Assembly: GCF_003461625.1 (NCBI RefSeq)
Contig: NZ_QTXL01000003.1
Location: forward strand, 248,001-312,000
Direction of reading: 5' to 3'
Length of the DNA: 64,000 nt
Source of the DNA: Clostridium sp. AF15-31
GTDB lineage: Bacteria; Bacillota; Clostridia; Lachnospirales; Lachnospiraceae
The notes under the pieces are model-generated. The model was not told the origin of the DNA and searched no databases. It was given only the letters and a program-made list of their open reading frames with translations. A program made the position numbers and the translations under genes. Below, piece after piece: positions 26,652 to 35,062 of the stretch (position 1 is the first letter of the stretch; each line of letters opens with the position of its first letter).

Positions 26652-27332
26652 CTATGAAAGTCCCATCTTTGCCTTTAATGCTGCAAGTTCGTCTGAAACT
26701 GCTGATGATGGTTCTGCATCGTATTTGCTCATCAGATCATCTGTCTCATCCTTACCGCTGGCATTTAATTCTGCCATAGCATTTGCCTTGTCAAGCATTG
26801 CATCAGCCTTTGCTTCCATTCTGTCAAATGCTGAGATCGTTCCGGCTGTATCCGTTACGCTTCCCATCATCTTATTCATCTTCTCCTGCGTCTTTGCAAC
26901 CTGAACCTTAGCCTTGATCGCATCTTTTCTTGCGTTCAGATCCATGATATCCTTCGTCAGCTTATCATGCATCTCTTTCATCTTAGCCGCATTTCCTGCT
27001 GCCATATCATAAGACTGCTGTAACGAAGTTCTCTTGGTTGATAACTGATTCTTCTTCTCTAAGAACTTCATGGCATCTGCTTCGTTTCCTGCAAGGAGTG
27101 CCTTCTCTGCATAGTTCTGCATCTTGGCAATATCTGCATCGCAGTCATCCAATGCACGTTTGCATCTGGTCTCATCTGCCATAACGGTTGCTGTCTCTGA
27201 TTTTACGTTTCTAAGATCTTCCTGTAAGTCTCTGAGATACTGGTCGATCATCTTCTCCGGATCCTCTGCCTTATCAAGCATAGCGTTGATGTTTGCTGAC
27301 ATAATGTCTTTAAATCTTTTTAAAATCCCCAT
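26652..27332 (-). CDS. PspA/IM30-family phage-shock protein
   Basis: A 226-residue, nearly all-helical coiled-coil protein. The start MGILKRFKDIMSANINAMLDKAEDPEKMIDQYLRD is the classical PspA N-terminus with amphipathic helix. PspA and its relatives (Vipp1, LiaH) form oligomers that support damaged membranes. Start follows AGGAGG. The SPFH gene follows at once, forming a two-gene unit; regulation by envelope stress is inferred from family knowledge. Confidence 0.92.
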   Translation of the reverse strand: MGILKRFKDIMSANINAMLDKAEDPEKMIDQYLRDLQEDLRNVKSETATVMADETRCKRALDDCDADIAKMQNYAEKALLAGNEADAMKFLEKKNQLSTKRTSLQQSYDMAAGNAAKMKEMHDKLTKDIMDLNARKDAIKAKVQVAKTQEKMNKMMGSVTDTAGTISAFDRMEAKADAMLDKANAMAELNASGKDETDDLMSKYDAEPSSAVSDELAALKAKMGLS

Positions 27333-27408
27333 AAATAATTACCTCCTGTATATATTTACACTTTATGGTTTCTTGTTTTTTCGTGCTCACGAACCCATAA
27401 TATCATAA

Positions 27409-27432
27409 CAGGCGTACGCTCCGCAACGCCTG
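27409..27432. terminator. Short hairpin between coiled-coil gene and pspA
   Basis: CAGGCGT (27409-27415) pairs with ACGCCTG (27426-27432), about 50 bases after the coiled-coil gene ends. No T-tract follows on the minus strand, so the terminator role is uncertain. Confidence 0.4.
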
Positions 27433-27479
27433 AATCATGAATTAAATGTAAAGTATCACGCTTCTGTTCTTAGGTGGCT

Positions 27480-28442
27480 TTAAAGTTCATCGTCAAGGCT
27501 CTTATGGATGTTTCCACCAATCCGAAACTCCGGAATTTTCTTAGAAGAACCTTCTGCTGCCTTTCCTGCAACCCCTGCATCCGTAATTGATTCCTCTAAC
27601 GGCACAGGTGTCCGATCCTCAAATAATGACTTTTTCTTTTCTTCCTTTAATTCATCTGCAATCTCAAATGCTGAATCAACAACCTCATCATGCAAAATAT
27701 CATCATGAAGCTTCACCGGCTGTCTGGATGGTTTTACCTTGATCGGATCTTCCTTCTTATCCTCAAAATCAAATTCCCACTGAACCATCTCATTTTCTTC
27801 TGCCTGCTTCTTCGTCTTCTGTTCTTCTTCCTCAAACCGGTTCTTCTCATAATACAGTTCATTTGCAAGGAGCTGGCTGATCTCTAAGATATCGGCATAC
27901 CGTTCCTGCTTTTTCATATCCAGAAGTCCATCCATCAGCTCTCGCTTATTCTGCTCAATGACATCGGATTTCTGTCTGAGGGAATCCAGCACACGGTCGG
28001 TTTCCTCGCTGATCATATTATATGCCTGACGTACCGATTCATTGATCTCCATAAGCATCTCATTCGTATAAATGATCGATGCCGCATAGATCTCATTTGC
28101 TGTCCGAAGTGCCATCTTATCTTTCTTGTTCAGATCCTTTACCTGCCTCTGGACATAGAGCGGATTCGGCTTGCTCATTCGGATCCGGCTTGCAGATTCT
28201 TCTGCCTCTACGATAATGTCCTCGGCTTCTTTATTCGCATCCTTTATGATCTTGCCACGCTTATCCGTGATCTCATGATACGCTTTTAATTCTATATCTA
28301 TCGTCTTTTTCAGATCTTCTATCATTTCCAGCATTTCTTCTTTATTTACAAGAACCTTCCCTGCTGCAAATGGAACATTCTGTCCGTCCTCAATCAATAC
28401 CTGCATCTTATCAAGCAGTTGTTTTGCTTTTCCTTTTTCCAT
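27480..28442 (-). CDS. Coiled-coil protein of unknown function
   Basis: A 320-residue hydrophilic protein that I cannot name. Residues 1-215 are predicted helical with heptad character; the segment ANKEAEDIIVEAEESASRIR near 80 resembles V-ATPase subunit E or DivIVA-like coils. The last 110 residues are charged and low complexity, ending FRIGGNIHKSLDDEL. There is no signal or membrane segment. The ATG at 28442 follows GGAGG at 11 bases; a TTG six codons earlier overlaps that site. It lies between a GATase-like gene and pspA, without clear functional link. Confidence 0.75.
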   Translation of the reverse strand: MEKGKAKQLLDKMQVLIEDGQNVPFAAGKVLVNKEEMLEMIEDLKKTIDIELKAYHEITDKRGKIIKDANKEAEDIIVEAEESASRIRMSKPNPLYVQRQVKDLNKKDKMALRTANEIYAASIIYTNEMLMEINESVRQAYNMISEETDRVLDSLRQKSDVIEQNKRELMDGLLDMKKQERYADILEISQLLANELYYEKNRFEEEEQKTKKQAEENEMVQWEFDFEDKKEDPIKVKPSRQPVKLHDDILHDEVVDSAFEIADELKEEKKKSLFEDRTPVPLEESITDAGVAGKAAEGSSKKIPEFRIGGNIHKSLDDEL

Positions 28443-28482
28443 GTCTATTACTTCCTCCAACTATGGCTTTATAGGATTTTAT

Positions 28483-29163
28483 TTACAGATCCGGTTTCTT
28501 ATCATCTCTTGGAATACCTAAGAAATCCTGAATCAGATGTCTGCTGAAAAGCCTTCCTTCTTCACTTTCAAAATACCGCTCCGGGTGCCACTGAAACGCA
28601 AGAATACTCATGGTTGGTGACACAAATGCCTCAACCGATCCATTTTCTTCATCTACAACCAACGGATAAAACATTGTTGAAAGGTTTTCCAGATATACAC
28701 AATCACTGTGAAAATTATTTATCTTTATATATCGATCCGAATTACATATTTTTGCCATATGGTCAACACCTCGCGGTCTTGGTACCACAAACGGTGCAGA
28801 ATATGAAATCTTTCCACCAAAAAGAGCATTCAGATGCTGCATACCTCTGCATACCCCGATGATCGGTATCTCATTCTCCACACAGTACATAATGAGCCGT
28901 TCCTCCATCACATCCCGATGCGGCTGCAGCTCTGCCTTATGCGGTTCTACATAATATTTCGGGTGAAGCGTACCGCCACCCGTTACGATCAGTACGTCAA
29001 TCGGATCTTCAAATAAGGCTTCAAAATCTCTGGTGAAATTCGACACCGGATGAAGTCTTATTCCCATGCTTTCATAAAATTCCGTATAGGCAGCTTCCAG
29101 AACATCCGTGGATTTTCCATACATATTCTGACCTTCGCGTTGTGTTATCAGTGCGTGAAGCAT
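28483..29163 (-). CDS. Class I GATase-like gamma-glutamyl hydrolase (Cj1417-like)
   Basis: A 226-residue enzyme of the peptidase C26 / gamma-glutamyl-GABA hydrolase class. The nucleophile elbow is GVCRGMQHLN and the His-Glu pair is in FQWHPER; DVLIVTGGGTLHP is also typical. It starts four bases after the stop of a PEP-synthase-like kinase with AGGAGG, so the two are coupled. In Campylobacter, Cj1417 of this class removes glutamate from a gamma-glutamyl phosphoramidate made by the Cj1418 glutamine kinase. By analogy this protein would free an amide-bearing product from a gamma-glutamyl carrier; that is inference. Confidence 0.82.
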   Translation of the reverse strand: MLHALITQREGQNMYGKSTDVLEAAYTEFYESMGIRLHPVSNFTRDFEALFEDPIDVLIVTGGGTLHPKYYVEPHKAELQPHRDVMEERLIMYCVENEIPIIGVCRGMQHLNALFGGKISYSAPFVVPRPRGVDHMAKICNSDRYIKINNFHSDCVYLENLSTMFYPLVVDEENGSVEAFVSPTMSILAFQWHPERYFESEEGRLFSRHLIQDFLGIPRDDKKPDL

Positions 29164-29167
29164 ACGC

Positions 29168-31576
29168 CTATTCCTCCTTCAGTATCTTTCCATTTTTACA
29201 ATCAAGTGTCAGTTTGTCAAGTCCTGTTACATAATTATAAATAACGTCGCCACATCCAATAGCCGCCGGAATATTGAATTCCGCACAGCGGATCGCCATA
29301 TGGGATGCAACACCACCATACTTCGTAATAAAGCCCCGGATTCCTTTTGCAAAGATCCAGTCATAGCCGGGATCTGCTTTCGGGATCACTACGATCTTAT
29401 CTGCAACATCAACCGCTCCGGCATCGTCACGCTTCGATTCCTCATCCTCCAATACGACAACTGCTCCGGTCACGATCTCCGAGGTGATAAAATTCGGTCT
29501 CGCCTCTACCATCTCGATATATTCCAACTGCTGCTTATTACAGATCACATCTGGCAGAATCATATCGGAAGCATCTGTATATGCCTTTCGGTTCTCTGCG
29601 ATCACCTGTTCCCATATCCTTCGGATCTCCGTTTCTGGTTTATGATACACTGCAATTATATCATCTACTGTGAGATATGCCATATCTTCTTTTGAAAAAT
29701 TCAACATTTCTCCAATATTGATCAGAATATCGATTGCCAGACTTAAGGATTTCGTAAATTCAAATTTAAAATATTCCCGTTCTTCCATGGAATCCTTTAA
29801 GAATTCCACAAATTTCTTTGCATCAACACCAAAGCCGATATCGGAAAGTGCCTGTTCTACCTTCTCCGGATCTAATGGCGTATGCTTTAACCGCTCAATT
29901 CTCTGTCTCTGCTTCTTTGCTGTCTCGCTTGCCTTGGAGCTGTCAAAATCCCGTTCCTCATATGTCTCACAGGTGATATCGTAAGTGCCGGAACGAAGAT
30001 GCCCGTATTTCTCATCAAATGCAGCTCTGGTAATCCGTCCTTCTGCAAAATCCTGAAAATCCGAATCGTACTCCGATGCCACTGTGTAGATTGACATCAT
30101 AAAGTCATCAATCTCACGGCTCGTAAAATATCCCTTTGCACTAAGTGACCTGCAAAGAGCCTTTGAGATAAATGCAAGTCTTGCCTGTCTTGCAAATTTC
30201 GGTGTTCCGTACTGTTTGATACTCTCGATCAATTCTATAAAATAACGGATGGAAGTATTCACATCCTTTGCTGCCATCAGCCAGTTATTCCTGATATTTT
30301 CCCGATGCACCTTCAGTCCGTTTAAGGAACGGATATCCTGCATCCGGTTCTGCCTGAAATTACAGATTGCACGATCCGTCAGACGAAACAGGCTATTTGA
30401 CAAATCCTGAATCTCGCCTTTCGTGAATTCATATTCTAATAATTCCTGCAACCGATCCTCCGTTGTAAAATCATAATTGGAAAATACGATTTCAAATTCT
30501 ATTTTATCATGTGCCGTTATATCCGATAATATCTTCCGGTCATAAAATGCCAAAAGTTTTTTCACCATGTCCTCATCTAAATCCGCAGGCATCAGGCACA
30601 GAAATGACTTCCGCAATGATATATATGGTTTATTTCCGACCCTGTACATCAGATCTCCGTCCACCACACGATATCCGATCGTGGTAAGTCCCTGATTCCA
30701 GGCAGCCTTCGTTATGATCTCTCTGTAAAGGGAGAAATCAAGCGGATGCGGATTCACTCCTATGATCTCAGCAGGATTCCAGAATGCCATATCGGATAAG
30801 ATTGCCTGTTTCTCATACAACAGATCACTGAGTTTTTGATACTGCTGTTTTATCTTGTTTATCAATTCTCCAAATATACGATCATTCTTTGCTCTGTCTT
30901 CTTTGTAGTCAGACGGCTTTTGCAGTTTCTTAATACAGGCCGCAAGCGGACGCACCTGAAAGATCGTAACTGTCAGATCTGCTTCAACTGCAAATTCCAC
31001 ATCGAGCGGATACTCCGGAAAGATGTCTTCTAATTCCCTCATGGCTGTGATCAGAACACCCCAGCGCTCCGGGAGAGATGAACTCTCTGCTGTCCTTGCA
31101 ATATAGATCGTCTTTCCTCCGCTTCCACTGGTTACCGCATCGGTCGAATCTTCATCATATGAGATTGCATAATACAATCTTCCTGATTTAATCTCTCTGG
31201 AGAAGATAACTCCGCTGCTAATGATAGATTTCGTCTGTGTCTGGATCAACACCTGTTCATTCCTGATATCTGGCAGATCTTTTTTATAAGAATCAAATAC
31301 TGTCTCAACCGCATGACATACAGCATCGCGATCATCAGCGTCGACATCCAATATACTGTCATAATGACCCGCATTTGATGTCTCGGAGGAATCTTCATTG
31401 GAACAGGAGCTTCGAACAACAATCGTCTGTCCTTTAAACTGTGATTGAATATCGGCAAGGATCTGTTTCCGGTTCTCACCATACATTTTCCCGGTTACGA
31501 TCATAAGGTCTTCTATTCTCGATTTTGTTATTCTGTTTTTCAAATAATCTAATGTATCTGCTTTTGTCAAAACCAT
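29168..31576 (-). CDS. PEP-synthase-like phosphotransferase, probable L-glutamine kinase
   Basis: An 802-residue, three-part enzyme: an N-terminal ATP-grasp of the PPDK/PEP-synthase type (VVRSSCSNEDSSETSNAGHYDSI near 55-77, DVEFAVE and FQVRPLA near 195-215), a long helical middle (about 230-680) and a C-terminal swivelling domain with the phospho-histidine H759 in GGVASHMAIR. It lacks the PEP-binding barrel of true PEP synthase. This layout and size match Campylobacter Cj1418, which phosphorylates the amide of L-glutamine. A Cj1417-like hydrolase follows directly. No nucleotidyltransferase (Cj1416-like) is near. Other phosphoacceptors, as in rifampin phosphotransferase, remain possible. Confidence 0.8.
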   Translation of the reverse strand: MVLTKADTLDYLKNRITKSRIEDLMIVTGKMYGENRKQILADIQSQFKGQTIVVRSSCSNEDSSETSNAGHYDSILDVDADDRDAVCHAVETVFDSYKKDLPDIRNEQVLIQTQTKSIISSGVIFSREIKSGRLYYAISYDEDSTDAVTSGSGGKTIYIARTAESSSLPERWGVLITAMRELEDIFPEYPLDVEFAVEADLTVTIFQVRPLAACIKKLQKPSDYKEDRAKNDRIFGELINKIKQQYQKLSDLLYEKQAILSDMAFWNPAEIIGVNPHPLDFSLYREIITKAAWNQGLTTIGYRVVDGDLMYRVGNKPYISLRKSFLCLMPADLDEDMVKKLLAFYDRKILSDITAHDKIEFEIVFSNYDFTTEDRLQELLEYEFTKGEIQDLSNSLFRLTDRAICNFRQNRMQDIRSLNGLKVHRENIRNNWLMAAKDVNTSIRYFIELIESIKQYGTPKFARQARLAFISKALCRSLSAKGYFTSREIDDFMMSIYTVASEYDSDFQDFAEGRITRAAFDEKYGHLRSGTYDITCETYEERDFDSSKASETAKKQRQRIERLKHTPLDPEKVEQALSDIGFGVDAKKFVEFLKDSMEEREYFKFEFTKSLSLAIDILINIGEMLNFSKEDMAYLTVDDIIAVYHKPETEIRRIWEQVIAENRKAYTDASDMILPDVICNKQQLEYIEMVEARPNFITSEIVTGAVVVLEDEESKRDDAGAVDVADKIVVIPKADPGYDWIFAKGIRGFITKYGGVASHMAIRCAEFNIPAAIGCGDVIYNYVTGLDKLTLDCKNGKILKEE

Positions 31577-31601
31577 GAAAAAATCACCTTCTACAACAAA
31601 A

Positions 31602-31641
31602 CTGCACCTTAGCAGACCATATCATCTATACTAAAGTGCAG
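31602..31641. terminator. Hairpin between nitroreductase and kinase genes
   Basis: CTGCACCTTAG (31602-31612) pairs with CTAAAGTGCAG (31631-31641) with one wobble, loop 18 bases. On the minus strand it ends 25 bases before the kinase start and is followed by TTTTGTT, so it may terminate the nitroreductase transcript or attenuate the kinase gene. Confidence 0.55.
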
Positions 31642-31754
31642 TATATTTTTTCTCTTTCGAGACACTATTCGTTTTGTTGGCTATTCCGACAGACTTTTGT
31701 TTCTTCCAAATCTATCTTCTGTCAGTATTCATTATATAATGAATAAAATAGCTC

Positions 31755-32297
31755 TTACTGGATCGTTAATAGATCATCAACTGATTTTCTTGGTGGCATC
31801 TCCGGTGCAAATACCGGATATCCCATTGCAATAACGGTGGCAACTGTCTGACCTTCCGGCACACCTACGATCTCTCCAACCTTCTTATCATCAAATACTC
31901 CAAGGATAACCGTTCCGATTCCCTTCTCATGTGCTGCAAGACAGAATGTCTGGGCTGCGATACCGGCATCGAACATCTCCCATCCGGCACCTTTGCTTGT
32001 ACTGAAGCTTCCATCTCTCTCATATCCACAAATACCGTTCTTCTGTGTCACAACCATCAACTGATGTGCTCTGGAAACTGTCTTCTCATTTAATGCGAAT
32101 CCCATTACACCCTCTTCTGCGATCTTCTTGATCTTCTCCGGATCAGAAACACTGATGTAACGGATTGTCTGTGTATTCTTCCAGGATGGTGAATAGGATG
32201 CGAGTTCTACTAACTCACGGATCACTTCATCCGGAATGATATCCTCTTTGAATTTTCTTACCGATCTTCTTGTCTTAATACATTCTAATGCTTCCAT
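31755..32297 (-). CDS. Nitroreductase-family flavoprotein
   Basis: A 180-residue FMN protein. The N-terminal IKTRRSVRKFKED binds FMN phosphate; SPSWKNTQTIRY and GIGTVILGVFDDKKVGEIVGVPEGQTVATVIAMGYP are the expected further segments (quoted in part from residues about 125-160). It likely reduces quinones or nitro compounds with NAD(P)H; the substrate is unknown. Start follows AGGAGG. It is probably transcribed alone. Confidence 0.88.
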   Translation of the reverse strand: MEALECIKTRRSVRKFKEDIIPDEVIRELVELASYSPSWKNTQTIRYISVSDPEKIKKIAEEGVMGFALNEKTVSRAHQLMVVTQKNGICGYERDGSFSTSKGAGWEMFDAGIAAQTFCLAAHEKGIGTVILGVFDDKKVGEIVGVPEGQTVATVIAMGYPVFAPEMPPRKSVDDLLTIQ

Positions 32298-32404
32298 GTC
32301 TTGTCCTCCTGTATTTTTATAAATATCTTTTGTATCTTCTTACATATATCGCAAGTATAACTCACTCAATGTCTTCGAAAAATCATCTCATTATCTGTTA
32401 CAGA

Positions 32405-33490
32405 TCACTCACCTGCAAAATATGCATCTATACCATCTGCAATTCCTTTTGCAAGCAGATTCTGATAATCTGATGTTACAAGCTTCTGGTCTTCTTCTGA
32501 ATTTGTCATATAACCGATCTCAACGATCGTAACCGGAACCTTACACCAGTTAATTCCACTCATGGAATCTGTCTCCCAGACACCTTCGCTGTTTGCCCCT
32601 GTTGCTGCTGCCATTCCGCTTAATACATCGGCAGACAACCGTTTACAGGAATCATAGATATCTGCATTGTATGGATTATCCTTAGTCTGGCATACTGTCA
32701 TAACACCGCTCGCATTTGTATCTGTAGAACCATTTGCATGGATTCTTATAAATGCATCTGCCTTATCACTGTTTGCAAGTTCTGCTCTTGCAGCGTTACT
32801 GATATCGACATCATTGGATGTACGGATCATCTTCACAGTATAGCCTCTTGCCTCTAATGCACTCTGAAGCTTTAACGCTACCTCAAGATTCAGTTCATAT
32901 TCCTCTGTACCGGTTGTAACACCTGTATTACCGGCTGAGACTTTTGCTTTCTTATCTTCCGCACCGGGACCTACCGGCTCTGTATCCGTATTCGGCGTTG
33001 CCTGATGACCTGCATCAATACAGATCAGCTTGCCTTCGCCAACATTGCTTGTCTCCTGTGTTGATTCTTCTGTGCTGCTGTCATCACCACTGGATGCTGC
33101 TCCTTCTGCCTTTACAAATTTCGAATAAACATAATAGGTCTCACCCTTGATCGATACCTTGCTCCACTCATCGTTATAACCGATCCGGTCAAGCTCTACA
33201 CCATCTGCAAGCTGCATCGCAGGATCTCCGTCTGTCGATGGTGCTGTTCTGACATTTACATAATCAGTCGTCGTCACCTTGTCATTTACGATCGTGAATC
33301 CTTCTTCATCCACCTGTGCTTCCGTCGTCGCTTCTGTTGTATCCTCTGTGGATGCTACATCTTCAGAAGCTTCTGTTGAACTCTCGGTAGTCGTCTTTTT
33401 TCCTGCATCCTTTTTCCCACAGGCTGCAAGTACAAATGCTGAAAGAATGATCATCATACATATAAGTATTGTTCTGTAAACCTTCTTCAT
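32405..33490 (-). CDS. N-acetylmuramoyl-L-alanine amidase, SH3-bearing lipoprotein
   Basis: A 361-residue cell-wall hydrolase. The lipobox VLAAC places the lipidated cysteine at 24; a Thr/Ser/Glu-rich linker runs to about 70. An SH3b domain (DYVNVRTAPSTDGDPAMQL) spans about 70-130. The amidase_3 domain (about 155-360) has zinc-ligand segments CIDAGHQ, EYELNLEVAL and RIHANGS and the catalytic VEIGYMTNSEED. It would cut the peptide stem from muramic acid during growth or division. CGGAGG precedes the start. Confidence 0.92.
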   Translation of the reverse strand: MKKVYRTILICMMIILSAFVLAACGKKDAGKKTTTESSTEASEDVASTEDTTEATTEAQVDEEGFTIVNDKVTTTDYVNVRTAPSTDGDPAMQLADGVELDRIGYNDEWSKVSIKGETYYVYSKFVKAEGAASSGDDSSTEESTQETSNVGEGKLICIDAGHQATPNTDTEPVGPGAEDKKAKVSAGNTGVTTGTEEYELNLEVALKLQSALEARGYTVKMIRTSNDVDISNAARAELANSDKADAFIRIHANGSTDTNASGVMTVCQTKDNPYNADIYDSCKRLSADVLSGMAAATGANSEGVWETDSMSGINWCKVPVTIVEIGYMTNSEEDQKLVTSDYQNLLAKGIADGIDAYFAGE

Positions 33491-33548
33491 AAGTAACCTC
33501 CGTCCATATTTCTATACACCTAATGTCTATTATCGCATAAATATGGCT

Positions 33549-34928
33549 CTATTTCAACCAAAAAGCGATAAGGAGCCGTTTCATCGACTCATAGTCTGAC
33601 AAATGTGCCATTTCACATGCTGAATGCATAGCGAGTACCGGCATTCCCATATCGACTGCCTTTACCGGAAGATAGGATGAAACGATCGGACCCAGCGTAG
33701 TTCCACCCGGCATTCCTGTCTTATTGACCGTACGCTGAAACGGAATTCCTTCATCCTCACAGAGCACCTGAATCACTGCAGCAGCCTCGCTGTCTGTCAC
33801 ATATCGCTGAGACGCGCTGCTCTTTAAGACAACCCCATTTCCAAGCAGTACCCGGTTGACCGGATCGGATTTCTCCTGATAATTCGGATGTGTTCCATGT
33901 GCCACATCAAGAGAGATCAAAAATATCTCCGGAAGCAGCTCCTGTATGGTACGGCTCTCTCCGCTGTCTTTTAAGATACGTTCCGTTATCATCCGAAGCA
34001 GTCCGGAATCTGCTCCCTGTTTGGACAGACTCCCGATCTCCTCGTTATCGAAAAATACTCCGATGTCGAGATTCATATCAGATCCATCTGCTTCCGATAT
34101 TTTTTCATCTGCCAATGCAGCTTCTGTTCCCTTACCTTTTTCTTCTTTCCACTTGTTTCCGGTTCGCACCAAAGATTCCAAAATCGCACTAACGGAAGAT
34201 ACATTATCAATTCTCGGTGATGTAAATACGCCACTGTCTCCGATCATTTGGCAGGAATCGCAATTATATAAATACAGATCATAGTCTAATATGTCCACCT
34301 TATCGATCTGAAGCATTTCTGCAACCTCATCTAAAAAGCTATGCGGTTCATCCTTCTTCCAAAGCCCAAATACCGGGATCAGTTCTTTCTGCGGATCTAA
34401 TTTTGTCTCTGCGTCTCCACGTTTCAGATGCGGCGCAAGACTCGGTATAATCGCAACCGGCTTCTCGGAATCATATAATCGTACCTCCGGATGAAATGCA
34501 TCGCTGCCTTTTACCACTACCTTGCCGGCAAGTCCCAGCGGGCGGTCAAACCATGTCTTCATTAACAGTCCGCCATACGTCTCTATATTCAACATATGAT
34601 AACCGCCTTTTTCCATATCGGCTGACGGCTTTAACTTCAGCATCGGAAAATCCGTATGGCTGGTCGCTATACGGATATGCTGCAGCTGCTTCGGCAGATG
34701 AAATGCGATCATAACAGAACTGTATGGTCTGACATAATAATCTGCTCCTGCCTGAAGCTGCCATTTGTCCTTTAACTTAAGCTCGGAAAATCCGTGTTCT
34801 TTCAGATATTCCTCTCCATGCTTTACAACATGGAATTGGGTAATTCCTTTTTCTAACATATATTTTAACAAGCCTGTCTGTTCCGGCTTTTCTGATATGA
34901 GATCAACTTCTGTTTTTCTTTCTTCCAT
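33549..34928 (-). CDS. M18-family aminopeptidase
   Basis: A 459-residue cytosolic metallo-aminopeptidase (aspartyl aminopeptidase type). Metal ligands are visible in ATSHTDFP, SPRIDNVSS, DNEEIGS, SLDVAHGTHPNY and the final MHSACEMAHLSDY. It removes N-terminal residues, typically acidic ones, from peptides. Start follows AGGAGA. It is divergent from tyrA, with 134 bases in between. A Lys/Glu-rich insert near 265-285 is somewhat unusual. Confidence 0.9.
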   Translation of the reverse strand: MEERKTEVDLISEKPEQTGLLKYMLEKGITQFHVVKHGEEYLKEHGFSELKLKDKWQLQAGADYYVRPYSSVMIAFHLPKQLQHIRIATSHTDFPMLKLKPSADMEKGGYHMLNIETYGGLLMKTWFDRPLGLAGKVVVKGSDAFHPEVRLYDSEKPVAIIPSLAPHLKRGDAETKLDPQKELIPVFGLWKKDEPHSFLDEVAEMLQIDKVDILDYDLYLYNCDSCQMIGDSGVFTSPRIDNVSSVSAILESLVRTGNKWKEEKGKGTEAALADEKISEADGSDMNLDIGVFFDNEEIGSLSKQGADSGLLRMITERILKDSGESRTIQELLPEIFLISLDVAHGTHPNYQEKSDPVNRVLLGNGVVLKSSASQRYVTDSEAAAVIQVLCEDEGIPFQRTVNKTGMPGGTTLGPIVSSYLPVKAVDMGMPVLAMHSACEMAHLSDYESMKRLLIAFWLK

Positions 34929-34986
34929 ATGCTCTGTTCTCCTGTCTTTTTACTTTGATTTCTATTGTACACCTTTTTAGTTTTTC

Positions 34987-35015
34987 TTGCTATTTTGATT
35001 TTATGTGTATATAAT
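34987..35015 (+). promoter_or_regulatory. Promoter of tyrA-aroA
   Basis: -35 TTGCTA (34987-34992), 17 bases, -10 TATAAT (35010-35015), about 48 bases before the tyrA start. Confidence 0.7.
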
Positions 35016-35027
35016 GTTGTTACACGC

Positions 35028-35041
35028 TTTAACGCGTTAAA
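35028..35041. promoter_or_regulatory. Perfect 14-bp palindrome at the tyrA transcription start
   Basis: TTTAACGCGTTAAA is perfectly symmetric and lies just after the expected start point of transcription and before the ribosome site. The position fits a repressor operator for aromatic amino acid genes; no regulator is identified. Confidence 0.5.
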
Positions 35042-35062
35042 TCCAAAAAAGGAGAAACAGCT

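Noticed and set aside
29168..31576. True PEP synthase or pyruvate-phosphate dikinase
   Set aside because: The C-terminal PEP/pyruvate-binding barrel is absent; the protein ends right after the phospho-histidine domain.
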